From NCBI GenBank assembly GCA_026770025.1, contig JAMXDE010000017.1, forward strand, positions 372,001 to 436,000: a DNA stretch of 64,000 bases, read 5' to 3'. The notes beneath the pieces are model-generated. The model did not search any database and was not told the origin of the DNA. It saw only the letters and a program-made list of their open reading frames with translations. Below, in pieces: positions 61,249 to 64,000 of the stretch; position 1 is the first letter of the stretch, and each line of letters opens with the position of its first letter. The stretch is from Craspedostauros australis. Lineage: Eukaryota > Bacillariophyta > Bacillariophyceae > Mastogloiales > Achnanthaceae. The position numbers and the translations under genes are program-made.

Positions 61249-62229
61249 TCAGACTGCTGCGTTGTCGCACTCTCTCAATTCGCTGTGCGGTTGCGGCGAC
61301 ATGTCAATCGGCAGATCGTACCCGGCGGATCTCAGTGCCTCCAATGCAGCAGCCGCAGCCTCGGACATGGGTGGCGTGCGCGACTGCACGAGGTGCTGGG
61401 TGTTCGCGGCCTCCGTCCCCATCACGGCCTCCAACGTCGCAGGTACCACCGTGCCCAAACGCCCCGGCCGCTGCGACGCCAGAATCTTGCTCATCTTGCG
61501 ATATGCCAACCTCCGGTACGCAAATGCCTCACCCGTCTTCCAGTGAAAGAGCTTCGACGGCATCTCCGCTGCGCCCTCCACCTGCTCCATCCAATCCGCG
61601 AGCGTCAGCTCCATGAAGTCAAGCCATTCCTCCTTATCCAAGTGCATTTCGAACCGCCCCAGCTCCGGCCGGCTCCGCAGCGTGAACCTATGATCTATTT
61701 GCGTCGTCGTTGACGTTGATTCAGTTGCCGTTGTAGTGCCGTCGGCTTCCCCCCAGTCCAACACCGTCTCATCAAACGTCCATCGATCCACCATGCAGAA
61801 CCAAAAACACAGCCGTTCGGCACGTGGACCGATCAGCTCCTGGATGACTTGTCGTTGCGACAGCGGCAGGCTGAAGCCTTGGAATCCTTCCGTCCCGTAG
61901 ATGCTGTGAAATAAGCCCGCCGATTGCAGATGGACCGGCGCGCCCCAATGCCGCAACACGGCCTGCACGCCCTTGAGATGCTCATCGAAGACGGAGCTTC
62001 CCGTGTGCTCCAGCACGTCCGGAACGTGCTCATCTACGTACGACCACAGGGCCGCGTCGGACTTCTTCCATTGTTCGATGAGATCCTTAGTGGTGCGTGC
62101 GTTGGGTGCTTTGAACTGCTCGATAGCGGTCGGTCGCGCCAGTGCCACGGCGCCTCGCTGGTTGGATGAGATGAACGCCTGGGCAAGCAACAGCGTGATG
62201 ATCCACGTTTGAATTCCTGTTCCTCTCAT
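61249..62229 (-). CDS. Secreted DUF6817-like (HD-type fold) protein
   Basis: I start the protein at ATG 62229 (MRGTGIQTWIITLLLAQAFIS, a signal peptide), giving 326 residues; the frame is open further upstream but that leader is low complexity. Residues about 65-155 contain HTGSSVFDEHLKGVQAVLRH, WGAPVHLQSAGLFHSIYGTE and GPRAERLCFWFC, the pattern of DUF6817, a small family related to HD-type hydrolases with conserved histidines (H in DEHL, H in LFHS). The rest has a Trp-rich block (DWMEQVEG) and an Ala-rich C-terminus. Ligand and reaction are unknown. Family name given from pattern memory, so moderate confidence. Confidence 0.7.
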   Translation of the reverse strand: MRGTGIQTWIITLLLAQAFISSNQRGAVALARPTAIEQFKAPNARTTKDLIEQWKKSDAALWSYVDEHVPDVLEHTGSSVFDEHLKGVQAVLRHWGAPVHLQSAGLFHSIYGTEGFQGFSLPLSQRQVIQELIGPRAERLCFWFCMVDRWTFDETVLDWGEADGTTTATESTSTTTQIDHRFTLRSRPELGRFEMHLDKEEWLDFMELTLADWMEQVEGAAEMPSKLFHWKTGEAFAYRRLAYRKMSKILASQRPGRLGTVVPATLEAVMGTEAANTQHLVQSRTPPMSEAAAAALEALRSAGYDLPIDMSPQPHSELRECDNAAV

Positions 62230-62808
62230 GATTGGCGATGTGATATCTTTGATGCCACGATAGAAGGGAGCGTTGCGTACACGAGACGTCCACAGCGTAG
62301 ATGCTTCAGTTCCTCCAATTGCAGAATACGATATAAATTGGTAGAGTACGGTAGTCGTGCGGGTGCGTTGCGGTGTGATGTGTCTGTATCTGTATTTGCC
62401 GCTGCCGCTGCCGTCGCCATGCTGTTGTTGCGACCATCGTCGCCTTTGCCCTTCTGTCATTTGCCGTGTGATGGTCCTTGTTGCGTGTTCACATTGTCGC
62501 AGAGATCCTGATCCAAGACTCCAGGTTGTTTGAGTCTTGTATCTTCCAGATTCGAAGTGTCCATAATACAGATTATACACATTATGCCGCAAACAAAACT
62601 GTTATTAGCGGTAAAATAAACATATATAACAGTTGTCAATGTGAGAAGAATGCCGAAAACGCAAAAAAAAAACGGATGGAAACACCAACACCAACGAAGA
62701 TCTTCCTCGCACAACAACAATCGTATTACCATACCAGCGCATCGCACGAGTACCCGTCTGGTCCACACATGCATCAGCTTTGATCATCGCAAAGTCTGTC
62801 GCAAGGGG
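62230..62808. promoter_or_regulatory. Divergent intergenic region (presumed bidirectional promoter)
   Basis: 579 bp between divergent secretory-pathway genes. It includes an AT-rich stretch at 62560-62640 and an A10 run near 62665. Promoters of both genes are expected; no element was assigned. Confidence 0.4.
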
Positions 62809-64000
62809 ATGACGATGATGCAACAACAGCAATCAAATGACGCAAAGTTGAAGCTGGACATTGCAGATGGGGCGTCCACGCAAGCAATGACACGGGCTCC
62901 ACCAGGAGCACCATTGCGCACCAAATCGAGCAGAGGTCTGTCGTCAAGTTTGGTGTCCAGCTTGATGCTGGTGGGAATCGCGGCGGTCTTCCATGTGTGT
63001 ACCATCATCAATACGCATAAGGCCTTGCTTCATCCCTCTGCAGGCGGTTTTGATGTTCCGGTATCGTTGGATGAATCCATCATTGACAGCAAGTCAAGCA
63101 ATCCGACGCGAGGAAGGTTAGGGAATCGTAGCCTTCCCGAGATGAACGAGACGCATGCAGCACACTCGAATTCGCAGACGCAGACGCAGGCACATGCACA
63201 GCATCAACAATCCCCACAAGCTCATGGCGATGGCGAGCACGGCAATGCAACATCTATTGATATTGCAACACAGATGGCCCATGTCACGTCGCATAATGAA
63301 TCGAACCAGGCCCATCCCACAACCACCGTCAGATCGTACGCGCCGTTCGAACATCACGAAGGCGTCGTCATCGTCACCAAAATCCAGAGCGTTTTTGCCT
63401 GGGATGCCATCAAGCAGAGCTTCTGTCTCATGCACTACGCATACAACAACCGGCCGCTGTACGACATCATCATCTTCACGTCCAGGGAGATTCCAGAACA
63501 AGACATCGAAGATCTGCGACAGATGTTGAAGCCAGTCAAAGTTGCCGTCGTCATCGACAATCCTGGCCTGCATGAGATGGTCCGCGCGTACACGCCGGAA
63601 GTGCAGCAACTGACGCTGGAACGATGTCGTGTCAGCACAATCGAAGAGCTGCGCTGGAACATGTCTTGTCACGAGCCGTTGAATTATCAACGCATCTCGT
63701 ACAATTGGCAGGCCGAATTCCGAGCCAAGTATCTGTGGACGCACGCGGCCCTCGCGCCATACAAAACGATGATGTGGATGGATTCGGATGCATTCTCCAC
63801 GAGGGTTTGGAAGCACGATCCCGTTGCCGCCATGCTGCAGAACGATCTCAGACTCCTGTTCCTCAACTTCCCGGCCGGACGAACCATCGGTCAGAACATC
63901 CCAGACCGCGTCCACGAGACCTTCGGCGATCACGTTTGCGGCATCGCAGTGGAGGATGGGCATCTCATGGTCATCACTCTGAACAGGCCATGCCCCACGC
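62809..64000 (+). CDS. GT15-like type II membrane mannosyltransferase, 5' part
   Basis: A frame opens at ATG 62809 (MTMMQQQQSN; further ATGs at 62815 and 62818) and stays open to the window edge, about 397 residues, truncated. A basic N-terminus is followed by a membrane segment (about 48-66, SLMLVGIAAVFHVCTII), then a His/Gln-rich stem. The luminal domain from about 180 includes GVVIVTKIQSVFAWDAI, YDIIIFTSREIP, RISYNWQAEFRAKYLW and MMWMDSDAF, where DSD is the likely nucleotide-sugar/metal motif, as in KRE2/MNT1-type alpha-1,2-mannosyltransferases (GT15) and a group of diatom relatives. VCGIAVEDGHLM near the edge also fits. Likely Golgi; sugar unproven. Confidence 0.75.
   Translation, partial: MTMMQQQQSNDAKLKLDIADGASTQAMTRAPPGAPLRTKSSRGLSSSLVSSLMLVGIAAVFHVCTIINTHKALLHPSAGGFDVPVSLDESIIDSKSSNPTRGRLGNRSLPEMNETHAAHSNSQTQTQAHAQHQQSPQAHGDGEHGNATSIDIATQMAHVTSHNESNQAHPTTTVRSYAPFEHHEGVVIVTKIQSVFAWDAIKQSFCLMHYAYNNRPLYDIIIFTSREIPEQDIEDLRQMLKPVKVAVVIDNPGLHEMVRAYTPEVQQLTLERCRVSTIEELRWNMSCHEPLNYQRISYNWQAEFRAKYLWTHAALAPYKTMMWMDSDAFSTRVWKHDPVAAMLQNDLRLLFLNFPAGRTIGQNIPDRVHETFGDHVCGIAVEDGHLMVITLNRPCPT

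Overview
The window reads as nuclear DNA of a unicellular alga with a red-algal-type complex plastid, most likely a diatom (inference). Evidence: two genes at the left end encode a signal peptide followed by the A-F motif used to enter such plastids (CNAFVP and SAAFVIAP); a secreted protein carries the Ser/Pro/Thr repeats (SPTDAPT type) common in diatoms; genes are compact, with few short GT-AG introns; and the retroelement is of Ty1/Copia type. No bacterial operon logic, CRISPR array, rRNA gene or convincing tRNA gene was seen.

Layout. 1-371: 5' end of a plastid-type glyoxalase II (minus, cut by the edge). 826-1707: unknown plastid-targeted protein (minus). 2442-8051: TRAPPC8/Trs85-like TRAPP III subunit (plus). 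8288-10945: two-exon unknown acidic/coiled-coil protein (minus). 11740-13110: farnesyl diphosphate synthase with one intron (plus). 13251-15797: GT92-like type II membrane glycosyltransferase (minus). 16413-18098: secreted Ser/Pro/Thr- and Cys-repeat protein (minus). 19206-20135: ankyrin protein (plus). 20369-20944: DUF3565 protein (minus). 21228-26156: complete Copia-type LTR retrotransposon with identical 138-bp LTRs and a 5-bp target duplication; its pol lacks the integrase catalytic core. 26415-27443: DDRGK1/UFBP1-like protein (plus). 28638-37228: ATRX-like SNF2 remodeller with two ADD-like modules and a CW finger (plus, two exons). 37554-38090: rhodanese (minus). 38583-43274: receptor with PhnD-like ectodomain, kinase and degenerate cyclase domain (minus, three exons). 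45534-46928 and 47542-48924: tandem secreted prolyl-4-hydroxylase-like oxygenases (plus). 48925-58208: gene-poor, with one paralogue of an unknown family (52626-53753) and a weak ORF (54239-54964). 58209-59558: second paralogue. 61249-62229: secreted DUF6817-like protein (minus). 62809-64000: GT15-like mannosyltransferase, running off the right edge.

The genes do not form one pathway. Recurrent themes are the secretory route (TRAPP III, GT92, GT15-like, secreted oxygenases, repeat protein, UFMylation-type ER protein) and chromatin (ATRX-like). The most unusual items are the integrase-less but apparently recent Copia element with a PDZ-like insert, the double-ADD plus CW ATRX homologue, and the PhnD-kinase-cyclase receptor whose cyclase domain has lost key catalytic residues. 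Many starts were moved from non-ATG ORF ends to the first in-frame ATG, and introns were placed where GT-AG borders restore conserved protein sequence.
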